Assembly (NCBI GenBank): GCA_025093555.1
Contig: JAIWNF010000042.1
Location: 310,001-374,000 of the forward strand
Source of the DNA: Circinella umbellata
Lineage: Eukaryota > Mucoromycota > Mucoromycetes > Mucorales > Lichtheimiaceae
Length of the DNA stretch: 64,000 bases
Direction of reading: 5' to 3'
Shown in pieces: positions 48,928 to 60,755 of this stretch. The stretch's first letter is position 1. Each line of letters begins with the position of its first letter. Both the position numbers and the translations under genes were made by a program. The notes under the pieces are model-generated. The model searched no databases and was not told where the DNA came from. It saw only the letters and a program-made list of their open reading frames with translations.

Positions 48928-49343
48928 TTAATTAGCGATACGTTTAATATCATTCAACCATTGTAACGAAAGAAATGATGAATTCGGAAGAGATGTTGAA
49001 TATCTTGACCAGACTAAAGATAATAATAATAATAATAATAATATTCATTTAAAATATAGCCACAAGTATGTTTAAACAGTTCATGTGGTTTTTGTTCCAC
49101 ATACTATTCCTCTCTGTCTCTCTTTTCTCCCCCAACTGAGTGCTATATATATTACTTACGCCAAAACGAAAACTTTTTACCAAGCCATCTTCCTACAAAG
49201 GGAAATACAACAAGTGAAAATAAAGCATTGAATTGTTCTTTAGTTTCTTCCCATTCTACTTCACCATCATAGGTATAATAACTTTCTCCTCCTTCAGAAT
49301 AAATATCGTCATCAATAGAAATGTTGTCTTCGTAATCTGTCAT
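48928..49343 (-). CDS. Small acidic single-pass protein, Mim2-like (mitochondrial outer membrane)
   Basis: Two exons, 49343-49160 and 49013-48928 (GTAAGT...TTTAG), join in phase to 89 residues. The N-terminus is acidic and Tyr-rich (MTDYEDNISIDDDIYSEGG). EVEWEETKEQFNALF leads into one membrane helix (LVVFPFVGRWLGKKFSFWLW), then a short tail ending NDIKRIAN. Length, acidic cytosolic head and a helix with a Gly-Arg/Lys-Phe pattern resemble Mim2, the small partner of Mim1 in the MIM insertase for outer-membrane proteins. That match is from memory of the family plan, so the name is tentative; the gene itself is well supported by the in-phase splice and stop. Confidence 0.6.
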
Positions 49344-50889
49344 TCTGTTAAAGTCTATTTTTATTTTTTTATAAAGTTATTCAATTTATATATAGTTTAA
49401 AGTCAAACGCGAAAATAAAAATCGTTGAAAAAGATGGAGAACATTTTATTTACCTTTCTTTTTTTGGTACAGAAAGAGACGGCCTATGCTCACTCACACA
49501 CACGCACACACACACTTTGGACCTGTTTTTTTTTTTTTTCTTCGTATAATTTTTTGGTTCCAGCAGCCTAATCTTTTTTTTACAGTTCCGACAACGCAAT
49601 TGCATTTTATTTTTATTAATCAGGTACGAGAAAGTCATTCATAGGATGACTAATTTTAAGACCAATTTTATATATATCCATGACAACTATTTATTTGTGA
49701 ATAAAAACATCTGTTGTATAATATAACATATAATATACATCAAATTAAAGCAGCTAATGCTGTAGTCTAGTAGATATCATAAAATATTCTACTATTAAAA
49801 AACCTCAAAGTGTCACCCAGAATTTATGTTTGTCGTCAGTAGGAAACTTGATTTGTTCAAGTTACATACATACATACATACATAACACTTTTGATACGAA
49901 ATTAATTAAATATATCTTCTTTTTCATTACATTAATAACGAACTCACATCAATCTGGTTCCAAACTAGGAAATTCTAATTTGTATTATTGCTTTTATTAT
50001 CTTGTTTAGACTCACTCTGAGCAACAAATAACTAACTTAATATATCAGGAAAAGAGAAAACACCACGATGAATATTATCTTAATAATAAGACACAAAAAG
50101 ATACAATGTCTATTTCTTTAATTCTTTTCTTATAAATGGAAACATCACACCAAACAAAAAACAAAAAAAACGTTGATCCAAAAGGAAAGCGTTAGTTTAC
50201 GTATTATGGTAAATATTCAAGAAATTATAACTTTCTTGTTATTTGATATTTGTTTTATACGTAACTATTTAATAGCTTTTGCTTAATGTTTTGAAAAAGA
50301 GATTTAAATATATTATTGCTCATTACTTCCTTTTTACGTATGAGATGTAATGAAACAATGTTAACGATATATAATTTGAAAAGAAAAGTATATATTAACC
50401 GGATGACCAATTCATTGTTTTCTCATCTGCAACAATATCTTTTCTTTGGTTGTACATAATCTAGTTATGATCTTTCTTACACATAATATTACAGTGATAA
50501 AATAATATATTAAAAAAACTAAACATATATACTAGATATCGAATGAAGAAAACAAATCAAGTCACCAGATTTGACACGATGTGTAACGAGGCAAGTCATA
50601 AAGCTGCTGCTTTCATAAGTTTATATCCTTTTTTTTTTTTGCCTTCTATCCGTGATATATTTTAATAAATTGATAAATATGACAAGTACAAATAGACTAA
50701 GCTATTAATTAGTCATTATACTTAGTCAGTCGTTGCACTTTACATCACAGGTGATAATGTGATATGTATTACATAAAAAGTACATATATTACAACGTTTA
50801 GCAATTTTTGCTGACAAGTTTAAACTAGACTTTTTTTGGGATTGAATTTTTTTTTTACTCTTTTTACTTTTTTTGATAAAAAAAAAAAT
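49344..50889. other. Divergent intergenic region
   Basis: Shared upstream region of the Mim2-like gene (-) and the methyltransferase (+). A 62-codon minus frame (49,450-49,638) includes a CxxC but reads through (AC)n and poly-A tracts and is not accepted. (CATA)n at 49,866-49,883. No RNA gene seen. Confidence 0.55.
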
Positions 50890-51822
50890 ATGGGTCGACG
50901 ATCAAAAGAAGACGAAAAGAATAATAATGACAGTGATGTTCAAGATCGACCGATCGCTACCATTGAAGGCTGGGAAGACGGTGAACCTTATAAACGCGGT
51001 GTAACTAAATTAGATCGTTGGGAATTACAGTCAGCTGATCGACTTACATTTCATTTCAAAACAACTGACGTAGTACTTGTTCAAGATCCTCATTCTAATC
51101 ATTTAGGTGGTTACATTTGGCTTACAGCCATTGTATTTTGCACCTACTTGGAAAATTTATTGACGAAAGAAGAAGGCAAAGGAAAAAGTAAAAATAAACG
51201 TCATGAATGGATTCAAGTCACCGATCGTAACAAACGATGGGTTGAACTTGGATCAGGTGTGGGTCTCATTGGCATCATGTTGGCAAAATTGGGTATAGAA
51301 GACGTAGTTATTACGGATATTGAAGAATTGGTTGATATTATGGAAAGAAATGTAGAAGCAAATGATTTATATGTACGATCCTTGAGTGGAAGAAGGAAAA
51401 ATGAAGCAGTAGTTCAAGATCATCAATCGGTGGTAGTAGAACCTTTATTATGGAATAACAAGGAAGCTATCGATCATGTCAAAGCTGCTGGAAAAATTGA
51501 TTATTTGGTGGCATGTGATTGTATTTATTCAGAAGCAAGTGCAGTGGATTTAGTATTAACAATGGATGCGTTAGCAACAGATGAAACATCCGTGATTTGT
51601 GTAAGCGAAGTGCGTAACCAGGCAGCACAAGAGAAATTTTTGGAACAGGCAAAAGAATTGTTTACTGTGGAAGAATTAGTGCCTCATGCATGGCAAGATA
51701 AAGCTTGTAATCAAGTTGCATTTAATGAAACACTTAAAATGTACAGAATGTTCAAGGGCAATAATAATAATAAGAATAAGAATAATAAAAAAAGCTCAAG
51801 TAAGAGAACGAAACAAGGTTAA
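50890..51822 (+). CDS. METTL21/EFM-like protein lysine methyltransferase
   Basis: Intronless, 310 residues from the ATG at 50,890. This start follows the A-rich leader; the frame opens 18 codons earlier, but that extension translates T-rich DNA. Seven-beta-strand SAM fold: motif I WVELGSGVGLIGIMLAKLG (about 117-135), acidic loop VVITDIEE (about 139-146) and the post-II DxxY motif DCIY (210-213) typical of METTL21-family lysine methyltransferases. The preceding GGYIWLTAIVFCTYLE is the family's N-terminal helix. Yeast relatives methylate translation factors such as eEF1A, so a similar soluble target is plausible but not shown. The C-terminus is Asn/Lys-rich. The next gene (DOCK) starts 0.5 kb downstream, same strand. 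Confidence 0.88.
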   Translation: MGRRSKEDEKNNNDSDVQDRPIATIEGWEDGEPYKRGVTKLDRWELQSADRLTFHFKTTDVVLVQDPHSNHLGGYIWLTAIVFCTYLENLLTKEEGKGKSKNKRHEWIQVTDRNKRWVELGSGVGLIGIMLAKLGIEDVVITDIEELVDIMERNVEANDLYVRSLSGRRKNEAVVQDHQSVVVEPLLWNNKEAIDHVKAAGKIDYLVACDCIYSEASAVDLVLTMDALATDETSVICVSEVRNQAAQEKFLEQAKELFTVEELVPHAWQDKACNQVAFNETLKMYRMFKGNNNNKNKNNKKSSSKRTKQG

Positions 51823-52334
51823 AGTAACACATTATATATATAAAAGATAAAAATAAAATTATATGTGTAACCCCCCAAAAAAAACCTCACGCAACCTTAT
51901 ACAATTGATCATCATCATCCATCCAAGAACATAACATAGCATTAGCTTATCCCCGAATTTATTTATTATTATTACACACAGACTTACCAACCTAATAATT
52001 TAGTTAAAAAAAAAACTCCTTTCAACCTTTTGTACAGCATTACAATATTATTATAGACAGACAGAATACATACACAATCAATTTACCATAGCACAGACTC
52101 TCTCTCACTCTTTTTTTTTTTTCCAAACTTTTTTTGTTTTTTTGTTTTTTTTTGTTACTTTTCCTCCCTTTTCTTTCTCTCTAACCCCCTTTCGTTCCTT
52201 TTACAATATACCACAATAATAAAATAATAAACAACAAACTATACAATCAACTCTTTCATAATAACAATAATAACGCCAAAAATAAAAATAAAATTAAGGC
52301 AACATTAATCTAGAGGGAAAAAAAAAAAGTAATA
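51823..52334. other. DOCK promoter region
   Basis: 512 bp with CT-rich tract (about 52,100-52,200) and A-rich leader. No gene. Confidence 0.6.
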
Positions 52335-55300
52335 ATGAAGTGGCAGCCGCTACCAAAGATCGCTCACGGTATTGCTGTATATCCATTTACTCCGTCTACA
52401 TTACAACAATCGTCTTCGGGTGCTTTCTTATCAACTTCACGTCCACCAACAGCTTATTCGACCATTCACTCACCGCTACTTTCGCCGAATAATACCAATG
52501 ACACTGCCTCCATATTTACAACTACTTCGTCATCATCCGCGTCAGACAACAACCATAATAATAACAATCCACCCAATGTGAATCCTACAGATTATGCTAG
52601 TCTCATTCCACTAGAAGTAGGGGATGAGTTATTCATCTTGGAACAACAAGGCAACTGGTATAGAGGATACGTACTTGCTTCATTAGAAGAAGGAAGAAAA
52701 CCAAATACAGCACCTATTGGATGTTTTCCACGAACACATGTTCAGATCAAAGAATATCTCGATTTGGACCCAGGTGAATCCTTTCGCCGGACAGACTTAT
52801 CGATTGATCCTAATTATCAACAACACCCTATGTCTCCTACAGCCCCATGGACAACACCCAGTCAAATGTCTCCTGAAGCTCCAAATTTATCTAGATCATT
52901 ATCCGAATCACATATTATTACAGCACCTCATCAACATCGAAAACTTTCCTCCTATTTTGATCAACAACAGCATTATTCACCATCCGTTTCGTTACCAGGC
53001 AGCCGACCTGAAAGTACCATGATTAGTGAAATTTCACGGTTGTCACCGCCATTGGAGGAAGAGCAGCATGGGGAATATCATCAACGACCTCTTTCTATTG
53101 TACCATCGTCAGCTCAAGATCGACCTGTTCCATCATTACTATTGGCACGATTCGATCAATCAACTATTACAGGTAGTTCAGAACCACTGGTGGATGAGAT
53201 TGGTGCGTGTGTGAGCGAATGGAACTGTTTACTGTACAAGTATCTCGAAGAACGACGATACAATGCATTCAATTCGGTCAGGGATCATATAAATTATCTT
53301 TTTCAAGCGCGTCGACAATTATTGGATCAAGCGTTATCCAGAGAAGAATTATCACGGTTGCGAAAAGAGATTATACATCGAATGGTAATTCTCAATATTT
53401 CACAAACACGTGAAATGATTATTCGACATCCGGAACGAGGATATATTTTGGATGCCAATAGTACATCTTTGGCCATATTGTTAAGAATGCATTGGAAATA
53501 TGCATTGATGGAACATGTCCCTATTACTACTTCATTTGCATCGTCAGCCATATCAAGACCTTCTATTGCATCATCAACCGCGAAAACAACCACAACAACC
53601 ACAACAGCATCAACTTCATCTTCATCAACTACTGCTTCAGATGCTCAGCAACAACAACAACAGCAAAAGGAGCAACAACAACAGCAGCAGCAGCAGCAGC
53701 AACAACAACAACAACAAGGATTATCAGCACAACCAAAGGGAGCGAAATTTCATCACATGTTCTTTGAATTAAAAGCTTTTGTGGCACAAATATGTCAACC
53801 AGGGGAGTTTACGGAATTGTATTTTTCATTATATAATAATGGGTTTATCACTGAACAATTTTCAGTGACATTGACATATCAAGGTATGCCAACAGATGAA
53901 CGACAAATTGGTAAACTTCAAACTTTGTTTGCCGATTTATCAGCACATGATTTAAATGATGGATTGTATTTGGTATGTCGTATTGTTAGATTGGGTAGTA
54001 TGAAATATTCTGACAAGGAAAAGGATCATTTGGGTACCATTGGTAGTCATGCTTCCATGTTGTTTGGGAGTGGGGATGTGCAACGGGTGACTAGTTATAT
54101 CGATTCGGCATCAGCTTCTACATCGAATAACAACAATACAAAGAGAAATCATCAACGACAATCGAGCGATAATTTATGTCGAAGACCTTTTGGATGTGCA
54201 GTTTTACATCTTGCACCCTTGTTACAAAAATCGGATCAATCCCCTTCTGGATCAGGAGCTGACTTATTATCACCTGGAGGTATGCCAGCATCTACAACAG
54301 CCAATGGTTTGTATGGTAATGGTACTAGCAACAACAGCAACAACAATAGCAACAACAGTAACGGCAGCAGTAATAACAGTAATAATTCAAATGGAGCAGC
54401 ATTCACACGAATTGAACCGGCAGAACATGATATTCGTATCTATACTGCAACATCCGAAGCCACCTTCGCCACTTTGCACGAAGATATTATTCACAACAAC
54501 ACAAAGGATTTTGTAAAAAATGCACGTGCTGAAATGTTATGTGTTTATTTACGTATGTTTTATGGTCAATTGGATGATGTACTCAACACCAATGCTGCCC
54601 TTTTACAAGGTGTACCCAGAACGTCTCGACTTGGTTTTCCTGATGTTGTGTTTCCAAATGATGAAAGGAACGAGTTATATGTGACACTTAATTCAGGTGA
54701 TTTTGTTCAATTTGCACGTTCCAAAAATATTCAGGTGACCATTTGTGCGAGGGATAATATTACGGGTGATGTGATTGAAAATGCATTGACAGCGGGTGCG
54801 GGTGCACCTCACGTCACGTATTGGGAGAGTATGGTGTTTTATCATGAACAACGACCCCGATGGGGTGAAACGTTGAAGGTTCAAATCAAAGACAATCGAC
54901 AATGGGAACGCACTCATTTGTTTGTTACAGTTCGACATCGAAGTAGTAGTGGTAGCACATACCATCATCATTATCATCACCATGGTAGCAACAACAACAC
55001 GGGTAGTGGTTCACCCACATCAATCGGTTCACCAGAAGGTGGAGGAGGTGGTGAAAAAATCGTAGCAATGGGATTTTTACCTTTATTTTTACCTCCTTTG
55101 CATCGATACTTTGTAGCGGATGGAACACATACACTCTGTTTATACAAGTATGATCGACAATTGGCTCATCCTCGGGTTTATCTTGATCATAAACAATGGT
55201 TTTCACGATCCACTGCACCTTTCAACATGCAAAATCAAGATGTCACCCTGCCACGTAAATTACAACATCAACATTCATCCTCTATCTATAGCCTTAAAAG

Positions 55301-58300
55301 TTCTCATCGTGGTTTTGGCAGCTCAACTTCATTACACCATATCAGTAGTACCAGTAGCAGCAGTAACATATCCGAACAATCATCATGGTCAGATGCTTCT
55401 GCCGTGGCAGCTGCTGCCAAACTCAATACAGCCAAAGATACAGTCACTTTGAGCACATTTTTATGTTCGACTCAATTTACTCAAAACGAAACGTTGGTCA
55501 AATTGTTAAATTGGCGATCGACAGTGAACGAAAGTGGAGATAACAGTGAACTACTTTCGATTTTGGACAAGTTCACATTTGTAGGTGAAATGGAAGTGGT
55601 CAAGTTTCTGAATGATATATTTGATGCTTTGTTGGATATTCTGGTCTATCGACATAAAGATGAACAAAAGGGTGAAAAATTGCGTGATGAAGCCATGGCG
55701 GCGATTATTTGGGTGTTGGGCATTGTACAAGATCGTCGGTTTAGCAATTTTAGACCTGTATTGGATGTTTATGTTGAACAACGGTTTTCAACAGATGCTT
55801 CACATTCATCACCGACAACGTCACCGACCGAAAATGAAATAGGATCACCGACAGCACCGACAAGACGATTGCGTGTAACAAAACATGAAAAGGTGTATGA
55901 CTATATGCTCAAGGGGATGTTACGGTTATGCAAGGATCCAAGTAATCCGAAAAAAGCAAAGCGATTACGAGCTAGTATGAAAGTATGGGAATACTTATTC
56001 CGATTCATTGTGCGATCACGTGCTATGCAACAACAAAAAGAAGATGACGGTGAACGAGCATTACGTGATATCATGTTTAAAGAAGAACTCCAACAATTAC
56101 TTCAATTGATCAATGATATGATGTCTCCAGATCAACCCAGTGTGATGATTGGAACACAAACGTTGGCGTTACAACATTTTGCAGAAATATTGGGTGAATT
56201 GCGTCGGGTGTTTTCACCACGTCAATTGGTGGATATCACAACTCATTTTGTTAATGGATGTTCTCATGTCACTGGAAAATTGATTGGGTATCGACTATGT
56301 ATGATTTTGGCCATTGTCAAGGGTCCAGTATTTAATGATCATACATGTCGTTCTGGACTGGCAAAGAGTGTGTTTAAATGGATTCAAGTATGGCTCAATT
56401 CATATATGGCGACAGCGAAAAATATCATCTTTTCTCGTAATAATGTGGATGGTGAAGTACCTGTTCCTTCAGATCATCAACAAATGCGATTGCCAAGAGT
56501 ACAATGGCTTGAATATTTACGGTTATCGTTAACGATTATGAGCGAGATTTTGGATAAAGTACGACGACTTTCGGGTATGGCATCATTTGCATTATCTACA
56601 TCGTCAATCTCTTCGCCGTCCTTATCTGCATTGTCACGTCCTATTTCCATGGCGACAAGTGGTGATGAAGAGTTAGTAGAAGAGTCACAAACAGAGTTGA
56701 TGACAATTACAGAATTAGCATTACAATTGGTGCCTCAGTTACTCAACGCATACAAAGATTTGCAACGATTGACGATCCAAGCTATTCATGCAACGGGTAT
56801 TGCAGCAGAAGGTACAGCAACAACCTCAGCAACAGTTGTGACACCACCCACACGTACTAGCTCGACAAGACATTCGTTGAACGTGTTACGTGATCGATCC
56901 AATTCAATCACTATGAAGCATTCACCATCATTACTTACTCGTGATACGATGGGCGGTAGTACTTCTGCAAGCAGTGGGGGCGAGTCCAAATTTTCAGTTG
57001 TGCTACAGGCATTAGCAACATCTCCAACTACACCATTTCCGTCTACATACCCGTTCCATGCCACCTCGATTAAAACCAATCCAGCTATTGCAGCGACAGG
57101 TCATTTAGCAGCCATGATCACTACAGGTCTATTTGATATCACTGTCGTTATTTTGGAACTCTTTTATTTGACACCAAAACAACAATGGGTAGATTATCTT
57201 CACCATATGCATGACAACGATACTGAAGGAAACGGGGCGAACCATGTAGCATCGTTTTTGCGACAGTTGGTACATGCATGTATGGCTATTTTATTTGGTG
57301 ACAGTATGCAAAAACTTGAAGAATCCAACGCCAAAGATGATAGTATTCACCATGAACAAGATGGCACGACGGAGACCCGCAAGTTACCTGACAGCTGGTT
57401 GAACTTATCTGTGATTAGTCACCAAATTGTATTAACCAATATTTTGGCACCGGCCATTTGTGTTTTTGAAATGTCGGGTTTGCACCCAAATAATAACAAT
57501 GTGGTGAACGAACAAATTGAAGATTTATGGCGTGCATTTTTTGTGGGTCTGTTACGTGTGATGTCAAGTCCTCGGTTGGATATCGAAGATTTCTTGCCAC
57601 AGACACAACGCGTGGTTTGGAAATTGGCAGGAAATATGAAAGGGTCAGTGGGTGCAAAGACATTACATTCGTTATGGAAATTGGCAGGTCCCAAGAAGAT
57701 GTCAAGGAATACCAAGTCGGCATCCATGCTATCGGCCATGCTAGGAAATTATTCTAAAACAATGACAACAACAGTTATGAATGGATTGGGAATTAATAAT
57801 ACAAATAATTCTTCAGTGGATACAATTGCGGAAGAAGAGCGGTTTTTATCAGCAGAAGAAGAAATGTCAAGTGCAGAGGATTTGACAGGTAGAAGAACAA
57901 GTACTGGATCCAAATTGTTGTACGATGAAGAAGACGAAGACGACGAATCATCGGATGAAACATACCAAGCCAGGGTGTTGATTAGACGATTGGCCAATGA
58001 AAAAGAAAGTCTGGAAGAAATAGAAAAGGATCATGGGAATAATCAACAAGACCAACCACCTGACGTATCCCCTTTGCAATTAGTATTGATTCCTGCTATT
58101 CTTCGACCTCTTTGTGGTGTGAGTTTGACATTGCATGACAAAGTGCGATACACAGCTGTTTCCATACTAGCAGATATTATTGCCATCGAGTTGCGTTCAT
58201 TTAAAACATTATCGCGCGTACAAAACCTTTTGATTAGTACGATTGATTTGTTGATCATGTCTGAAAACAAAGGTGATGAAGCTATCAAGAACAAACTGGT

Positions 58301-60434
58301 ACCAGAACTTCGCAAGGCATTGGAACGAAAATTGGATGAGCAGAAATTGTCACCAGTATTAGCAGAACGGGGTATCGAGGCTGTCGATTCGATTAGCAAG
58401 TTTTTGTGTCTATTGCTTCAAATCCGTAGTTTACCATTGGATAATGACGAGTTTGTTGATGATCGTATCAGTGCCACATTGAAATTGATGGAATTCATTC
58501 AAGTGATACAACGCGAAGATATATATGTCAAATATGTTCACCAATTGGTTCAATTACATGTTAACAGCAATAATTATATAGAAGCTGCCTTAACATTACG
58601 TTTTCATGCTGATTTATTGACATGGGATCCACAAGAAGAAGTACCAGCAATCCCTGAACTCAATTTCTCGGTCCAGACAGCTTTTGTTCGCAAGGAGAAA
58701 TTGTACAGGGACATGATTATGTATTTGGAAAAAGGAAGTGCTTGGGAACTTTGCATCGGATTATGCAAGGAACTGGCGCACCAATACGAGTTCGTGGTTT
58801 ATGATTATACAAAACTCAGTGAGATCTTGCAACGACAAGCACAATATGCTCAAGATATTGTTAAAAAGGAACGCTATTTTTCCGAGTATTTCCGTGTAGC
58901 ATTTTACGGTCGTGGTTTTCCAGCGAGTGTACGACATCAGCAGTTTATTTATCGCGGCTTGGAATGGGAAAAAATGGCATCCTTTGTTGAGCGTATGCAA
59001 AACCAACATCCAAATGCACAACTTTTACCGAGCAAGTATGCGACACAGTCTATTTTAACTGAGGAGCAAATACGCGAAGTGGATCAAGAAATCGATGCAC
59101 AATATTTACAAATAACAGCTGTCGCTGCTGAACCATCCATCGGTGATAATAGTGATAATAATAATATTTTGACAAATCCATTGGTTCCTGAATCCATCAA
59201 GAAATATTATTTGGCTAATCAAGTGTCCCATTTCTCTTATTCAAGACCATTTGATAAGGGTAATGTGCAACAACTTTCAGCAGATGGTGTAGCTGCAACC
59301 AAGAAGCCGGAAATGGACTTTTTGAATTTATGGACGAAAAAAACAGTGTTTACTTGTGAAGAGACGTTCCCGACAACTGCACGACGGTCAAAGGTGGTAT
59401 CAGTCGAGGATGTTGAAATTTCGCCGATTGAAAACGCGGTCTTGGCAATGGAAAAAAAGAATAAAGAATTATGCGCACTGACCAACAAGTATTCTGCCCA
59501 TTTAAAACAGCATCGTCATAATAATAGTGCCAATGTTAGTGCGATCAATATAAGTCCATTTTCAATGGCATTAAATGGGGCTGTGGATGCCCCTGTGAAT
59601 GGTGGTGTTACTCTTTATAAAAAGGCCTTCTTGACCGATTGGTATTGGGAAAAGAATCCAGATATGCGTTCCTGGGTTCGCCGTTTAAAAACTGCCATTA
59701 ATGAACAGGTATATATGTATTAAAGGGATATAATATGCCGTTGTGAAAAAGTTTTACTTACATAATCTGTCTATTTAAATTTTTCACGATAGGTCGAAAT
59801 CATTGAACAATCCTTAGAAATCCATCGCAAACTTGTATCTTCTGATATGAAACCATTCCACAATACTCTCGTTGACTGTAAGTTTATTTCTTTGTTTTTA
59901 AGAGGAAAAAAGAAGGAAAAACATTTTGGATGATTTATTTGGATTAACATTACCTTTTTTTAAAAAAATTATATAGTCTTTAAAAAGAATTTCAAGGATG
60001 AACTTGAATACGTTCATAGACATAAAGATACCCAACAAAATTTACAAGAGAACGACGTTCATCCTTTAGACTATCAAAATAATTCTTCTGAAGAAGCAAA
60101 TACAACAGCATCATCCCATCATGAACAGCAACAGCAACAAACACAACAGCCACAACAACCTTTACAACCACAAGCAATATCACGTCCCTCACTTGCAAGA
60201 CAAAATTCACAACAAAGTATATTGAGTAATATATCATCTAGTCTTCCCATGTCACCAGTCTTTTCATCTATGCGTTCACCTACCGATACACGTCCTCCAA
60301 GTGCTATGATGGAAACAATTATAGACACCTCATCACACCATCAACCTCCTCCGCCACCAGCTTCTAGGGCGGAAAGTATATCGCGTAGTCTTAAAATGTC
60401 ATTGCGGAAGAAAAAACGTCCGCCACCAGCATAA
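52335..60434 (+). CDS. DOCK-family Rho/Rac guanine nucleotide exchange factor
   Basis: Three exons, 52335-59708, 59793-59877 and 59977-60434, 2,638 residues. Order: N-terminal SH3 (about 5-140; ALYPF-like AVYPF, LEVGDELFILEQQGNWYRGY), helical region with an inserted Gln run (about 438-462), and C2/DHR-1 (about 775-955; RNELYVTLNSGDFVQFARSK, HLFVTVRHRSS). A long ARM-like helical middle follows, then DHR-2 (about 2,030-2,480; AALTLRFHADLLTWDP, YRDMIMYLEKGSAWELC, YRVAFYGRGFP-like FRVAFYGRGFP). The tail is Pro-rich with basic KKKRPPPA, a possible SH3 ligand. DOCK180/Dck1 proteins activate Rac-type GTPases, usually with an ELMO partner, at the plasma membrane. Larger than animal DOCK180 because of Ser/Thr/Gln insertions. 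The 7.4-kb first exon is strikingly intron-free compared with its neighbours. Confidence 0.96.
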
Positions 60435-60446
60435 ATATTTATTATT

Positions 60447-60478
<32 letters not shown>

Positions 60479-60755
60479 CGCTACTATTGCTATCCCTGAC
60501 TATATTTATATTTATATTTATTTATTTATTTGATTATTATTATTATTATTTTTATTATTCATATAATACAAAAAGAGGAGCAAGTTATAAAGCTGCTCTT
60601 TTTCCTAATTTTTACTAGTTTATGATGTAGTTATAAATTGTCGGGGAGTGTTTTTTTCAGCTCATGCATTAATCTGATTAAAAAAAAGTACTTTTTACTT
60701 TCTCTCTTTTTTTTTTCTCCCCAATCTTTTTTTTTGTCCTTTTTTTTTCTATTTC
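60435..60755. other. DOCK 3' flank and NDE promoter
   Basis: 321 bp: ATT trinucleotide repeats (60,437-60,555), then a CT-rich tract (60,691-60,751) abutting the NDE start. No gene. Confidence 0.65.
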
